Assembly (NCBI GenBank): GCA_001828445.1
Contig: MHYJ01000133.1
Location: forward strand, 1,028 to 6,424
From: Planctomycetes bacterium RBG_16_43_13
Lineage (GTDB): Bacteria; Planctomycetota; MHYJ01
Direction of reading: 5' to 3'
DNA: 5,397 nt
The position numbers and the translations under genes were made by a program. The notes beneath the pieces are model-generated. The model saw nothing but the letters and a program-made list of their open reading frames with translations. It searched no databases and was not told the origin of the DNA. The first letter of the stretch is position 1. Each line of letters begins with the position of its first letter. Positions 5,360 through 5,397 of this stretch are shown here, piece by piece.

Positions 5360-5397
5360 AAAGTTTGATTGCGTCGAGATGAAACGTCGCCTACAGA
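5349..5397 (+). CDS. start of small partner/antitoxin-like gene (truncated by window end)
   Basis: Sixteen codons are visible, beginning MKDKKFDCVEMKRRLQ. A similar opening (MKxKKFDxVEMKR) is typical of the small protein encoded directly after this PIN subgroup, from memory of the family. GGAGG at 5338-5342 lies 6 nt before the ATG, so it is well translated compared with the PIN gene, which lacks such a site. The 11-bp overlap with the PIN gene's end indicates coupling. The antitoxin role is inferred from gene order and pairing. The rest of the gene lies outside the window. Confidence 0.72.
   Translation, partial: MKDKKFDCVEMKRRLQ

Overview
The window looks like a piece of a bacterial chromosome from an uncultivated or poorly sampled lineage. 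Signs of a bacterium are consensus-like sigma-70 promoters, strong Shine-Dalgarno sequences (one is AAAGGAGGTGAT) and bacterial families: a CFI-box C-terminal anchor, DUF4234, an SDH_sah-type ClpP-fold protease and a PIN/VapC-like toxin. I cannot name the phylum from this sequence alone. No rRNA, tRNA, CRISPR array or transposase gene is visible.

Region 1 (1-1913) is ordinary envelope-related content. The 3' end of a beta-propeller-like surface protein with a CFI-box anchor (2-517) converges on a minus-strand membrane protein with a HELGH metal-binding motif (522-1094). Divergent from that gene, a strong extended -10 promoter (1152-1179) drives two small multi-membrane-span proteins: a DUF4234 protein (1214-1516) and an unrecognised one (1569-1913). 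An 11-bp-stem hairpin at 1949-1975 closes this unit against a converging gene.

Region 2 (2029-3250) holds an unrecognised 366-residue minus-strand protein with a disordered, Pro-rich and basic N-terminus. It has no Shine-Dalgarno sequence. Its best promoter has its -35 in the edge of a 93-bp repeat and would start transcription about 2 nt before the ATG, so the mRNA is probably leaderless.

Region 3 (3158-4749) is the most interesting part. Two perfectly identical 93-bp copies in the same orientation, 1,499 bp apart, bracket a two-gene minus-strand operon: a 67-residue helical protein overlapping an SDH_sah/ClpP-fold serine protease. Each copy has 10-11-bp terminal inverted repeats (CCCCGTTAGA...TCTAACGGGG) flanked by TCAA on both sides, like a MITE. 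Each also carries a sigma-70-like promoter reading along the minus strand, so both minus-strand transcription units sit directly downstream of a repeat copy. The operon is more AT-rich than the 366-residue gene. My reading is that the protease operon is an acquired or mobile cassette, possibly stress- or defence-related; that function is inference.

Region 4 (4750-5397) starts with a perfect 17-bp inverted repeat around a 35-nt loop (4775-4843). A PIN-domain toxin-like gene (4898-5359) follows, and its 3' end overlaps the start of a small partner gene (5349 onward, cut by the window end). Together they form a likely toxin-antitoxin-type pair. Accessory material therefore clusters in the second half of the window.
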